From the NCBI GenBank assembly GCA_036250195.1, contig JAVHZZ010000002.1:68810205-68874204 (forward strand): DNA of 64,000 bases, read 5' to 3'. Shown here piece by piece: positions 54,018-64,000 of this stretch (its first letter is position 1; every line of letters starts with the position of its first letter). This DNA comes from Mixophyes australis. Its lineage: Eukaryota; Chordata; Amphibia; Anura; Limnodynastidae. The notes below the pieces were generated by a model that did not search any database, was not told where the DNA came from, and saw nothing but the letters and a program-made list of their open reading frames with translations. The position numbers and the translations under genes were made by a program.

Positions 54018-54863
54018 GATTGGCACAATAAATATGACTGTAATATTGTGGACAATAAGATTGTGTATCTATTGTCAACTTAATATTTACTCACATTATT
54101 TGTTTATTTTTTTTAATTATATAAATTATATATAAATTTATATAAATACATTACAAGAAGCCTTATTTGCTATTGCACTGTATGGAATAAAGTGGTTGTT
54201 ACACAATAGTTACAATATTAGATATATAGATTGCATTTTTATTTTTTTGTCTTATAGGTTTGGTATAACTTAAAGACGATCATCTAAATTTGAGAAAGGC
54301 AACTCTACACTGCCCGGCTTGCAGAGCCTGCTGGGACTTGTATCTCCCCGGCACTGGAAATTCACAGGTTGTCTCCTTCCGACCTAGATCATTTACATAC
54401 AAAACTCTGTTGTCTTAGTGGTTTCCCACCATTCTGACAATTATCTTTTGTTATTTTACTTTAGCTGCAATAGATTGTTTGTTTCACCTGTATTGACATG
54501 GCAGATAATATCAGTGCATTGCCTCTGGCAATACATGGAGCTAAGTTTATGCTTTTCTCATTCATTTAGAGGATGTTAATGTTTCCAGGGACATAGACAT
54601 CTAGCCTGCACATTTACGTTACAGAGCTCGACTAGTCTGTCAGGACTCAGGAGATCAATTAATGCCTTCTTTACCCTATGGTATGGCTTGTGCTTGCTGT
54701 ATAATATTTGTGCACTTTTTACTAACTAACTATAAAGCATACATACTTTTGAAAAATAACATCAGGGAGATTGTGCAAGTAACACCTAACACACCACTGA
54801 ATGCCCTGTTGCACCAAAGGGGCGTGTCCTGCTCCACCCGATTAGCATATCTAGTATAGTCCA
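54018..54863. other. unannotated stretch
   Basis: AT-rich at left. No gene, no terminal repeats recognised. Confidence 0.45.
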
Positions 54864-55026
54864 GGGGGTATATTTACTAAACTGTGGGTTTGAAGAAGTG
54901 GAGATGTTGCCTATAGCAACCAATCAGATTCTAGATTTCATTTATTTAGTGCATTCTACAAAATGACAGCTAGAATCTGATTGGTTGCTATAGGCAACAT
55001 CTCCACTTTTTCAAACCCACAGTTTG
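54864..55026. mobile_element. hairpin MITE with X-box and CCAAT motifs
   Basis: Long inverted arms (TTTGAAGAAGTGGAGATG ... CATCTCCACTTTTTCAAA). Each arm carries GTTGCCTATAGCAAC (54906-54920 and 54984-54998 in inverse) joined to CCAATCAGATT. The right terminus is slightly truncated. Same family as 55924-56098. Confidence 0.85.
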
Positions 55027-55245
55027 TCCAGCACCACCAGGTGGAAATTATAGTACTATGTGCACCACATCACAGAAGGGGGATTGTGTAGGGTGGCACA
55101 TCCTCAGAGGCAGGGCTATAACCAAGCAGCGCAGCAGCACTGCTTGATAAATCCCATGGGGGCCCAATCGCTTGTGATAACAGGATCAATAAACAGAGCA
55201 AAGCAAATAATACCCTATTGCCACAATGTTTTTACTGTATGGATA

Positions 55246-55668
55246 AAGCTAGGTACACACTACACTGTTTTCATCCAATAATCGGCTCAAACAGCCGACA
55301 TACGACCGCTCGTTCAAAAGTCGGGTCAGTGTGTGCAGTGACACGATGGTCGAAAGTCTGCCCAAATGGACGATTATCGCCTCATTTGAATGGTGGTACC
55401 ATTTAATATTTTCGGTCCAATCTCATTTCTGATGTGTAGTGTGTATAAACTTCCGACCGATCCACAACAGTGAGTACGAAATTATAGTCATTACTCACGA
55501 CAACATGGCTGTAAAAAGTTGCTAAAGGGACGTCCGCTCTTCCCTTTATCGTCCCAAACAAGGCTAGTGTGTATGCAGTCCATGGACCGAGCGATCGGAT
55601 CATCGATCGCATGTAAAATCGCTCTGCATAAAAAGTTGGTCGAAATTTCTGTAGTGTGTACCCAGCTT
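55246..55668. mobile_element. MITE with AAGCTGGGTACACACTAC ends
   Basis: Ends AAGCTAGGTACACACTAC and GTAGTGTGTACCCAGCTT are inverted repeats flanked by TA on each side, which would suit a Tc1/mariner-type origin. 423 bp. The arms diverge internally and there is no transposase. Confidence 0.8.
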
Positions 55669-55923
55669 TAGGCTTGATAAATAGGTCCTAATTTCTTTAA
55701 CAATCAAAAATCTCTCTATCAAGTTTTAACAAATACAAGTTGGACTTTTAATAATTTATTAAAATAAATAAATAAATATATAATAGAACAATGAAAAATG
55801 TCTCATATTATACAAGCCTTGTGCTGAGTCATTGAGTCACGAGGATCCTCATTCTTCTGTTCCCTGATATGTCCCATACAGGCGAGTGCGCCTATGTTAG
55901 CCTGAATTCACAGATAACATCAA

Positions 55924-56098
55924 GGGCTAGATTTACTAAGCTGCGGGTTTGAAAAAGTGGGGATGTTGCCTATAGCAACCAATCAGATTCTAGCTGACAT
56001 TTTGTAGAAAGCACTAAATAAATGAAAGCTAGAATCTGATTGGTTGCTATAGGCAACATCCCCACTTTTTCCAACCCGCAGCTTAGTAAATCTAGCCC
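55924..56098. mobile_element. hairpin MITE with X-box and CCAAT motifs, complete
   Basis: Termini GGGCTAGATTTACTAAG and CTTAGTAAATCTAGCCC, flanked by CAA on both sides. The 175-bp element is one long hairpin with GTTGCCTATAGCAAC at 55965-55979 and its inverse at 56043-56057, each beside a CCAAT box. Confidence 0.9.
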
Positions 56099-56101
56099 CA
56101 A

Positions 56102-57032
56102 GTGTGTACACGTGCAGTCTGGTCATTTGGAAGGAACAACGGGGATCCGAAGGCCTGGCTTCCCAGGAAGATACCTAATATTCCATGGGGCAGATTCAAG
56201 TTTCCGCATTGCTATTTAGAATGCACGCATTACTACTGGTTGTAACTTATCCGTGATTTCAACATAGATATTTGCTTGCGGCTCACAGAGCTGCGAGCAA
56301 AAATCAGCATTGAAATTACCGTAGTAACGATAATAATACACCGCAATATTATCCGCGTTGTTCTTTATAACAAGATGCGGATCGTCACAAATGCAGCTTA
56401 ATGACTTTGGGTGTAACTGTTACTACCTTATCTGCTCATGGCCATGCATGTAAGCACATACTATGATGTTCGTCCGCAAGGCACTTTTCTGCTATACTTG
56501 CGACAGCGAACGCTATGCTTTTGAATGCCATAGGAACATCGTGGTGTATCTCTCAGGTGTTGATTCGTATATTACTGACTAGCCTGGTTTGTTATATACC
56601 AAACAGTACGGTGTTGGTTGTGTAGTGGTGGTTGTAATGAACATTAAAATATGTGTTCCCCCTTGTTTTGTTACTTTGTTCACCTATACCATCAGTGGTC
56701 TCTGTGAATCCCAAAGTGTCAGCATGAATATTGCCCTGGCACCCATGAATTGGTGGTTGTTGTTTCTACAATTGGCAAACTTTGCCACTAAACCTGGCAT
56801 TAATACGAGGTGTGCCCCTATTATACCGGCCTGGTGTCTTCTCCCAAACTTTCATGCCTGTTTGCACATGAAAGATTTACAATATACTTACACCTACAGG
56901 TGGATTGGCCAAACTCATAATGGGGCTGTAAGAAAAACAATTATTAACAAATAAAACAGAAAACACATTTAGCCGTTGTGTCAAATGAATAGGCATGAAA
57001 CAATGTAAGAACAACCACAAAACAAACTAGCC
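56102..57032. other. unannotated; possible decayed MITE at left
   Basis: About 56185-56500 has CpG-bearing words ('gcgagcaaaaatcagc', 'gcaatattatccgcg') like other MITEs, but no paired ends. A 121-codon frame at 56589-56954 has no known domain. Confidence 0.4.
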
Positions 57033-57558
57033 CATATCATCAGCTATTTACATAGTGCCACTAATTCCGCAGCAATGTACAGAGAACTCACTCATATCAG
57101 TCCCTACCCCATAGGAGTTTACAATCTAAATTCCCTAACATACACACACACACACACACACAAGGGCGGATCTAGACATTTGTCCTACTCGGGGCGATTT
57201 TAGGAGGGGGCGATTTAGGCCCCGCCCCCCTTCTGATGTCTAAGGCTGCCGACAGCTGCACACTGTGCAGGTCCGTTCAACAGTGACAGTGTGCTGCCCG
57301 ATCGCCCCAACCCCCCGTGGATCCGCCACTGCACACAAACACACAGACAGACAGAGAGAGACTAGGGTCAATTTGATAGCAGGCAATTAACCTACTGTTT
57401 TTGGAATGTGGGAGGAAACAGGAGCACCCGGAGGAAACCCACGCAAACATGAGGAGAACATACAAACTAGACACACAGATAAGGCCATGGTTAGGAATCA
57501 AACTCATAACCCCAGTGCTGTGAGGCAAAAGTGCTAACCACTAAGCCACCATGCTGCC
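57033..57558 (-). repeat. tRNA-headed SINE, minus strand, split by a MITE
   Basis: Tail complement 'gccactaattccgcagc' at left, inverted head 'gctaaccactaagccacc' at right. The CA-rich central part is interrupted by the hAT-type MITE 57161-57331. Confidence 0.88.
57161..57331. mobile_element. hAT-type MITE (CAGGGGCGGATC family) in a SINE
   Basis: Ends CAAGGGCGGATC and GGATCCGCCACTG match 11128-11407. Flanks cacacaca and cacacaaa are a near-perfect 8-bp duplication in the SINE's CA run. 171 bp, internally deleted relative to the other copy. Confidence 0.85.
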
Positions 57559-58030
57559 ATACACATATGTATCAGAGAAAAAAAATAGCTGTAATAAGAA
57601 AGCAAACAAAATTAGTCCTTCTCCTTATATGCTATGTAAGGGCTCACACCAAGGGCCATTTACTTACCCCAAAATGGAGGGTAATCCTTTGATGGAAATT
57701 GTATGGTGACAGCAGCAATAGAGAAAGCTATATAACAGATAGGAAACATAAGAAAGCTAGTACACAGTCACATGACTAGGTTAAGAAACAAATAAAAACA
57801 AGTAAACTATGACATGAAACAAAGTAAGAAAAAGGAAAAAACAAACAAGCACATACATATTTATTAGAAAAAAACACAAAAAAACAGTAATAAAATCAGA
57901 AAAACTAGGCTACCATTAAACAGACACTTTTAAAAATGTACAAACCAAACAAACCTTGCCAATTGCTTGAAAAAGCAAAACAAAACAAACTATGTACATG
58001 TAAATGCAGAAATGGCAACATACAGTGCAT
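57559..58030. other. unannotated A-rich stretch
   Basis: Repeated AAACAAA-type words; no gene or structured repeat. Confidence 0.45.
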
Positions 58031-58490
58031 GCTCTTATCAGACTATAGCAGTGCTTAATTGGCCGACAGTATACAGGTGATTGGGAGCATAAGTCACTAT
58101 CACATGCCGATCCGGAGTCCTAGTGTGTATGCTAGGGGTTTGGCCCTGGCAGATAGACTAGACCCAGGGCTGGTGCATACTATACGCCGAGAAACATACG
58201 TTCGTCCAACTCTGACTTGGACGTCCCTGCACGGGAACGCCCTGATTGTGAATTGACTACTGCACCACATCCCTTCACCGCCCTCTTCATGCATAAAAAT
58301 CGCAGGCCGTAGTAAATGACAATTGCGTTCGCGAGCGTTAAGGATCTGTGTTCTTTGACGGACGATTTTTCCTTTGCTGGGCACGCGCAGAAGAATTTGG
58401 CGTATGATACGCACAGAAAAAGGACATACATGCCTTAATGAGTCAGGCCCAATAAGTCTCCCAGACATTCCGGGAGAATAGGCAACAAAT
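58031..58490. repeat. MITE right ends: GGGCCTGA-type then CATACTTGCC-type
   Basis: CCTTAATGAGTCAGGCCC (58433-58450) closes a CpG-bearing segment of about 400 bp whose left terminus I cannot find. Next, GTCTCCCAGACATTCCGGGAG and AATAGGCAA (58457-58488) are an end of the CATACTTGCC family. Confidence 0.5.
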
Positions 58491-58623
58491 AAAGAAAGTC
58501 AGACAGACAGATAGACCTTTCTTTTATAGCTATTTTGTGACATCAGTTCTTCGTGTAGGAGAGTGGTGACCATTTTCATGTAGCACAGCTGGGATCTGGT
58601 AGCTTAGGCTTTCTTCCCAACGT

Positions 58624-58922
58624 GGGCAGCACAGTGGCTTAGTGGTTAGCACTTCTGCCTCACAGCACTGGGCTCATGAGTTTGATTCCCAGCCATGGCC
58701 TTATCTGTGTGGAGTTTGTATGTTCTCCCCATGTTTGCGTGGGTTTCCTCCGGGTAGGTTAGTTGACTGCTATTAAATTGACCTTAGTCTCTCTCGGTCA
58801 GTCTGTGTGTCTATAATAGGGAATTTAGACTGTAAGCTTCAATGGGGCAGGGACTGATGCGAGTGACCTTTCTGTACAGCTCTGCGGAATTAATGGAGTT
58901 ATATGAGCTGATGATGATGATG
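58624..58922 (+). repeat. tRNA-headed SINE
   Basis: GGGCAGCACAGTGGCTTAGTGG head, GAGTTTGATTCCC B box, 'gtggagtttgtatgttctcc' body, tail 'gttatatgagctgatgatg'. Slight internal deletion after 'tttcctccggg'. Confidence 0.88.
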
Positions 58923-59328
58923 AGTCTTGGAGGTCTCCAAATATTCTTGGATTTCCCCAGACATTCTGGGACCATCAGCAACTATGCTGTAAAGTGGTGT
59001 TGACTCTATAATTACAGGATAATAATGAATCAGATAATATTTTAGCACAGATGTGGTCTTCAGATTACATATGTATGGAGGCTTTTAGCGATCATACGAA
59101 TATTTCCATGCGTTTTTTAATCAGAATTTCCCAGTCCCTTCAATAATATAGAAACTATTTGTAATAATTATTTGTTTCCCCATAGCTTTAAGCATCTTAG
59201 CAACAGAAGACGAAATACTTCAGCAAACATCAAGGAGTACCCCAGAGATCACAGACACTGCTCAAGAACTCTTGTTTCTATTTTATTCAGCTCCACCTGG
59301 TGATGAGACAATCCTACTTTCCTGTGAC
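58923..59328. other. unannotated, with a short acceptor-preceded frame
   Basis: 58930-58985 resembles a worn CATACTTGCC-family end ('ccccagacattctgggac'). At 59187-59330 a frame follows 'ttgtttccccatag', which looks like a splice acceptor; the product is not recognised. Confidence 0.3.
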
Positions 59329-59784
59329 TAGAAATTTTTGTTAATTTTAAATCTGTTCATAATGCAATCTAATATGTTTGAGATAAAATCTTCAATATAT
59401 AATTCAATTTTGCGGTTTGCGTTCATAATTCACATTTCAAAGTTCACATTAAAAATAGTAATTTAAAATCTGTTATTTTTAAATACAATTGAAATAACAT
59501 TTTAAGTAATAAAGTATTTAAACCTTTTAGCTCAAACACCAAACATTACTGTGTCCAGATGTCACTGTTGACATTCAAGGTTCATATTGGAAAACAGTTA
59601 AAATGTGTTTTAAGCATGACAATGTCCAAGCCAGTTTGACAATGTGCACACGAGCTAACCCATGATTGAACCTGTTTTCCTTGCTCAAATTTTGGTTATT
59701 TTTTTAATTGATCTAAATTTGGAAAACTTTGCTTGAATGTTAAAGTTTTTGTTCCCATTCAGTAAACTGGTTTGAGCATCTCTA
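59329..59784. repeat. possible AT-rich hAT-like element
   Basis: The right end GTTTGAGCATCTCTA is followed by ctagtgac; the left side has cctgtgac before TAGAAATTTTT. This would be an 8-bp TSD with two mismatches. Internal text overlaps with 13128-13190. No coding region. Confidence 0.4.
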
Positions 59785-59787
59785 CTA

Positions 59788-60008
59788 GTGACTTTGACCT
59801 CCATGCTCCATATCACCTCACCACAGGACGAGATGGAAGATTGCCCGCTGACACCACCATATTCAACTGCAAATGAAGATCATGCTCTCCAATCAAGGGA
59901 AGAGCAGAAGAAACATATCACCAGTAGTCCTGTGTTGAATGTACAGTCACCTATCCAGGAGATTGCTGGTGATAGTAGCCATTGTGCTGGATGTGGACAG
60001 AGGTAGAC
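59788..60008 (+). other. orphan open frame, possible exon
   Basis: A 72-codon frame (ATG at 59788) rich in E, Q, S and P (DEMEDCPLTPPYSTANED ... CAGCGQR). It contains 'cacctcaccacag|GA', a plausible splice acceptor, and ends near AGAG|GTAGAC, a plausible donor. I do not recognise the protein. It may be an exon, a zinc-finger-gene relic, or chance. Confidence 0.2.
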
Positions 60009-60619
60009 AGGTGTTGCTGGTTTACAGTTGTCTTGAGGTGTTGCAACACCCTCTTTATCCCATTGCCAGCTTCTACTCTACTACAGCAGCAGGCAGGTTG
60101 TCAAAGTAACACTCAGTTACACTGATACAAAAAGGTAAAGAGGGTCCTGCTTCTTAGTGTTTATAAACTAAAGTCGATCAGGGGGGGCAAGCAGGTTAAA
60201 ACTGTGGTGAATGGAAAGTGTGAGGAGGATGGTGAAGAGGGGTCATTGTAAACGGAAAATATGATTTCTCAGTAACTGCTTACAGGCTGAGATACTAGGG
60301 GACAGTGTAATGGAGCAGAGAAGAGAAGTGACTCTACAAAAGTCCTGGAGATGTTACCGTGAGGAGATAACAAGAGATGTGTTGAACAACAGGTTTCATG
60401 ACCTTCAAAGTGTTTATTAGTTGCATGTAGGATGGATGGCTTCATATGTGGAGGATAACACTTTAAATTTTATCATAAGGTGTAAGGTAAGCCAGTGAGG
60501 AGATTGGAAGAACAGGCACCTGAGGTTGTGTGAGGTGACTAACCCTGACAGCAAGTGGACTCAGCGAGGAGATCTATAATAATCCATACAGGGTGCGCTC
60601 ACTGGACATGATCTTGGTA

Positions 60620-60627
<8 letters not shown>
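60009..60627. other. unannotated, perhaps LINE-derived
   Basis: 'taaggtaagccagtgagga' near 60484 resembles words near L2/CR1 3' ends, without confirming motifs. No gene. Confidence 0.35.

Positions 60628-60650
<23 letters not shown>
60628..60650. repeat. (TA)n microsatellite
   Basis: Roughly 11 TA units. Confidence 0.9.
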
Positions 60651-60655
<5 letters not shown>

Positions 60656-60659
60656 CTCC

Positions 60660-61391
60660 TTTTTATATATACTGCTAAAAATTTTCTCCAGAATTGCACA
60701 TTATTACTTGGAGATTTTAATGCAGTAATGGGCCCAACATTAGATTGACTGTTGCTCTCTACCCAACATAATTACTTAGCACCTGAGATCACATGTTCAA
60801 AATTCTTAACGTATGGAGGTGGAGACTTCTTTGCATGTCATCCCTTGACCGATAACGCTTTGCCCCTCTATTGGGATGCTGTTCCCGTGGTAAATACCTT
60901 CAGAGAGGGATCTCAGAATACTCCCCTTCACTATTGACTTTAACAACTAGGGGTATGACAGGGATTGGTGACTAAGCCCTCGTTGTTTGATAATCCTATT
61001 GTTTTCAACAAATGTAAACAGCAGCAGCAGGCAGCATTCCCAGAGGTCTAATGTAGACACCACTAATTCTGGGATGATATGGGACATCTAGAAAGCGTTA
61101 AATAAGAGTAACTCCTACTGATCAACTCTATCCCCAGACAAAGATAGAACTTAGTAGAGATCTTAATGACTTTTTGCCTAGCTTCAACCCTAGAAGTTAA
61201 TAACTTCAAATAGATGTTCCCAAAATGTAAGAACATGTTGCACTTATCTGAACTATTAGGAAGCTCTTATTAGCCAACAAAGCAAGGCACAGAAATTGTA
61301 GGAAATGTGTTTTCTTGCCAAGTTCAGAGACTCCAAACAATAGTGTCTCTGAAATCATTAAGAAATCAGAGGCTTGCTTCACAGACCTGAT

Positions 61392-61450
<59 letters not shown>

Positions 61451-61660
61451 TTCAACACATATCCTAATAGGAGTGCATAAGAATTTTCCTCTACGCTGAT
61501 GACATGTTAATAGTTAATATGTCTGGCAAACTCCAATAGTACCATACGGAGACTAATGGAAGACAAGGAACTGTTCAGCGAGTTCTCAGGACTCTAGGTT
61601 AATATATTAATAAATTTCTAAGAATGTTCTCTTTTCCACAGAACCTATGTGTTAAATCAC
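60660..61660 (+). pseudogene. L1-type LINE ORF2 remnant (endonuclease and RT scraps)
   Basis: LLLGDFNAVMGPTLD (about 60700-60735) is the GDFN motif of APE-type endonucleases. Downstream, IFLYADDMLIV (61481-61515) is the catalytic YADD box of an L1-type reverse transcriptase, followed by FSEFSGL and VNI, as in 'FGxxSGLxVN'. Only ~0.76 kb separates the two motifs, so most of the RT is deleted. Many stops; a GATA microsatellite lies between. Plus strand, opposite to the remnant at 49310. Confidence 0.7.
61392..61450. repeat. (GATA)n microsatellite
   Basis: About 14 TAGA units in a row. Confidence 0.95.
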
Positions 61661-62203
61661 TTGCACCTCTCTAATAACCAATCTCAGGAGTAGCCAGCAT
61701 ACTTACACACCTCAGATTACCTCAGGCTCTGTCTGTACAACAGGTTCCCTACTTGAGCAATGGAACTAAGCAGTTACTGACGTGTCTTCCTGGACATCAA
61801 TGGATATCAGACTGCTTTGACTTCACTTCTCTGCTGTTTGCCCCTGACTTGGATTTCTATATTGCTCTTCCTTTGGTACCATATTTGCCTTATATCAGCA
61901 GCCTCCTGATGAGACTGCTTTTGAGACCATGACCTGGGGTCCCCTGCAAGTGGAGGCCAAGACTCCTCACAGGAACCTCTGGTGAAGATGGAGGAGGTTA
62001 TTAGACTTCATAAAGCCAGTGCCAATAGTCAGAGACACAAAGAGTCCAAAGCCTAGTTCTGTCTTTACAGTGTTACACAGTGACAGCACCTAATATATTT
62101 CCTTAAACATTTGAATAATAAAATCCAACAATTGGCCCCTTTGTCTCTCCTAGTGGTGGGGAAAATATATCTGTAAAACTATATTTCGCCCCAAAATGTA
62201 CTT
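61661..62203. other. unannotated stretch
   Basis: No supported feature. Confidence 0.45.
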
Positions 62204-62206
62204 ATA

Positions 62207-62459
62207 GGGCCTGAGTCATTAAGGATAGTAAGGCAAAAAAAAAAGTAAGGAGTTCTACGGGACAAACCATGTTATAATACAAGGGGTGCAAACTAGTTTA
62301 TTATTTTGCACATAAGTTAAATACTGGCTGCTTTTTCATGTAGCACACAAATACTTTGTCAAACATTTTAAATTTACCTCCCCCTCCAATGCAACATGTT
62401 TTTGCTCAGGTACAAATTTACTCCTTTTTATGCTTTGCTCTCCTTAATGACTCAGGCCC
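62207..62459. mobile_element. palindromic MITE (GGGCCTGATTCATTAAGG family)
   Basis: Ends GGGCCTGAGTCATTAAGG and CCTTAATGACTCAGGCCC, flanked by ATA (62204-62206 and 62460-62462). Shares the inner TATTTTGCACATAAGTTAAA with 12788-13120. Confidence 0.85.
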
Positions 62460-62462
62460 ATA

Positions 62463-63245
62463 TTGGTCATTTCTAACTCCTGCTTTAAACAGATTCATGC
62501 AACAATCACATCCTTTCTATGGAGCCTACCCCCTGAACCACTTTCTCCCTCTAATGTGATTATTTCTGCTTTCCACTTCACCGCTGTGAGTGATAATTAA
62601 TGAAGATTGCGGAACTTATATATGTATGTTTGAAGAAATACGGACCGAGAAATTGATTACAAGAAGAAGCATATGGTCGGATACTAGTTCTCAAACATCA
62701 GGAGTATTGTGCAGTATCGATTAATCACGGATTGGGGTAATCTCATCTCCGCTGAGTGAGTGTGTCCGTTCAGATCGTGTCCTGGAAGCAGCGGGACAGC
62801 TCGGATGACAGTGACAGCATTGGAGAGTGAACTCCAGAGTGAAGCCGTCATCGTGGAAACATCTCCCGCAGTTTGATCACGGAAGTCTGGTGAGTGCATT
62901 CCCTAAGGGGACACCGTGATGTTTTGAAGAAATTGATCTAAGTATTATTTGAAAGTGACCATCATTGTGGGAGTTATATTGCGGTTTTATCGTGGAACAC
63001 CATACCGATAATTTGGACATCCATGCTGATTCTAGAAAGGGAACTACATAAAGACTACTATAAACTAGGATTGTTTTTTAGCGCCGTTTAATGTGTGGTA
63101 TTTGTGTTTTAGCCAGTGTACTTTTGATTCAACTCCGTTGTGGATAGGAGTTACCTCACATAGGCAGCTTTGAAACTAAGAGCCAGCTCTGTTTATTCTA
63201 TCTATATTTGCTTGTGTTTGCCAGTAGGTAGCCTGGTTCTGTCAT
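62463..63245. other. unannotated stretch
   Basis: No gene or repeat termini recognised on either strand. Confidence 0.45.
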
Positions 63246-63302
63246 CTATGTATTATTAGTATTATTATTATTATTATTATTATTAATAATAATAATAATT
63301 AG
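63246..63302. repeat. (ATT)n / (AAT)n microsatellite
   Basis: ATT units that switch to AAT units, forming a small inverted pair. May mark a retroposon tail. Confidence 0.9.
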
Positions 63303-63436
63303 TAGTACAGGCTTCTTATAACAGGCCTCATGGTGGCAATTGCTGGAACCAGCAGAAAGAAGCAGAACATTCTTGTTTAAAGCAGTTACATGAGTATTCC
63401 TGTGATAGATGAAGATAAGACGAGATTACAGAGCCG

Positions 63437-63560
63437 TAACATAAAATTTTAGCCCCTGGGGCGAGAAACAAAAATGCCGCCTCCCTAGCAGGGGCAAACG
63501 CAGGATTTGAGGAGGGGGATTTCCATGGCACACCACCAGTGGGCGTGACCAGCATGCAAG
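63437..63560. repeat. hAT-type MITE fragments
   Basis: CAGGGGCAAACGCAGGATTT (63489-63508) looks like a hAT-MITE left end. Just before it, GCCCCTGGGGCGAGAAAC is a separate GC-rich scrap. No right termini. Confidence 0.4.
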
Positions 63561-63689
63561 GGGGCATAGCTATAATTTTAGACAGTGCTAGGTAGCTCTC
63601 CAACTCTTCCAATTCCCCTTTAAATACACGAGCACTGCTTCGTGCACTACTGTTAGGTGCATGCAGCTCCCCCTTCATAAGCAGAGCAG

Positions 63690-63810
63690 AGTGAAGTGGG
63701 ACATACCTCTCAACTGTGCCTGTAGTCGGGACAAAGTCCTGACTGAGTGGGTCAGTCACCAAACTCAGGACTGCCCCACCAGAATCAGGACAGTTGGAAG
63801 ACTGTCCTGC
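63690..63810 (+). repeat. dispersed repeat shared with 6112-6290
   Basis: ACATACCTCTCAACTGTGCC, GGGACAAAGTCCTGACTGAG and CAGGACAGTTGGAAGACTGTC match the earlier copy in reverse orientation. Confidence 0.55.
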
Positions 63811-64000
63811 TCTCTCCTTTCTGCTCTTCCCGCTTTCAATACTCGTTGCTGCTGCTTGGGTCCTAAGCTCAGTTGTGCTTGTCTGGATCCTGTAATGTTG
63901 GTTCACTGTTTGGAAATAGAAAAGGTACATGAGATATAGAAATACCAGCAATGAGTGAAGACAGTAGGCCTCCCTGCCTCTATGCAGTCTGACATTAAAT

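Noticed and set aside
56589..56954. 121-codon plus-strand frame as a host gene
   Set aside because: No recognisable domain, no splice context, and no other support.

Overview
The window looks like intergenic or intronic DNA of a large vertebrate genome, most likely an anuran amphibian. I infer this from the repeat content: a tRNA-headed SINE with a TGATGATG tail, many palindromic MITEs, hAT, Ty3/Gypsy, L1-type and Helitron-like elements, and long microsatellites. I see no operon, no bacterial features, no convincing host gene, tRNA, rRNA or CRISPR. The only intact long reading frames belong to transposable elements.

Left third (1-28180): mostly anonymous sequence carrying inserted repeats. 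These include LINE 3' tails, a TA/GGGCCATG minisatellite split by a Helitron-like element (4918-5318), an old minus-strand hAT remnant (8130-10560) that itself received a SINE and a MITE, a degraded zinc-finger-like reading frame (19394-20294, minus), and numerous MITEs. Several MITEs have 8-bp target-site duplications (TSDs, hAT type); others have 3-bp TSDs (Harbinger-like).

Centre (28187-35614): a complete 7.4-kb hAT transposon with a perfect 8-bp TSD, a 998-codon BED-finger transposase and unusually elaborate flanks (15-bp and ~300-bp repeats before the gene, a 77-bp array after it).

Nested complex (38400-47570): an old Ty3/Gypsy element with a SCAN-like Gag was split by a non-autonomous relative of the central hAT, in opposite orientation (38668-45302, TSD ccaaatac). 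That hAT was in turn split by a very young Ty3/Gypsy chromovirus (39506-44654, LTRs identical by eye, TSD cttag). The young element shows self-priming complementarity, a -1 frameshift signal with a possible pseudoknot, an intact pol with a chromodomain, and a gag that lacks its N-terminal half. A further hAT (45993-46981) lies in the old element before its 3' LTR.

Right third (47570-64000): another hAT element, two L1-type remnants on opposite strands, three SINEs, and many palindromic MITEs. One MITE family carries an X-box-like palindrome next to CCAAT boxes in both arms. All family names come from reading motifs by eye; no database was searched.
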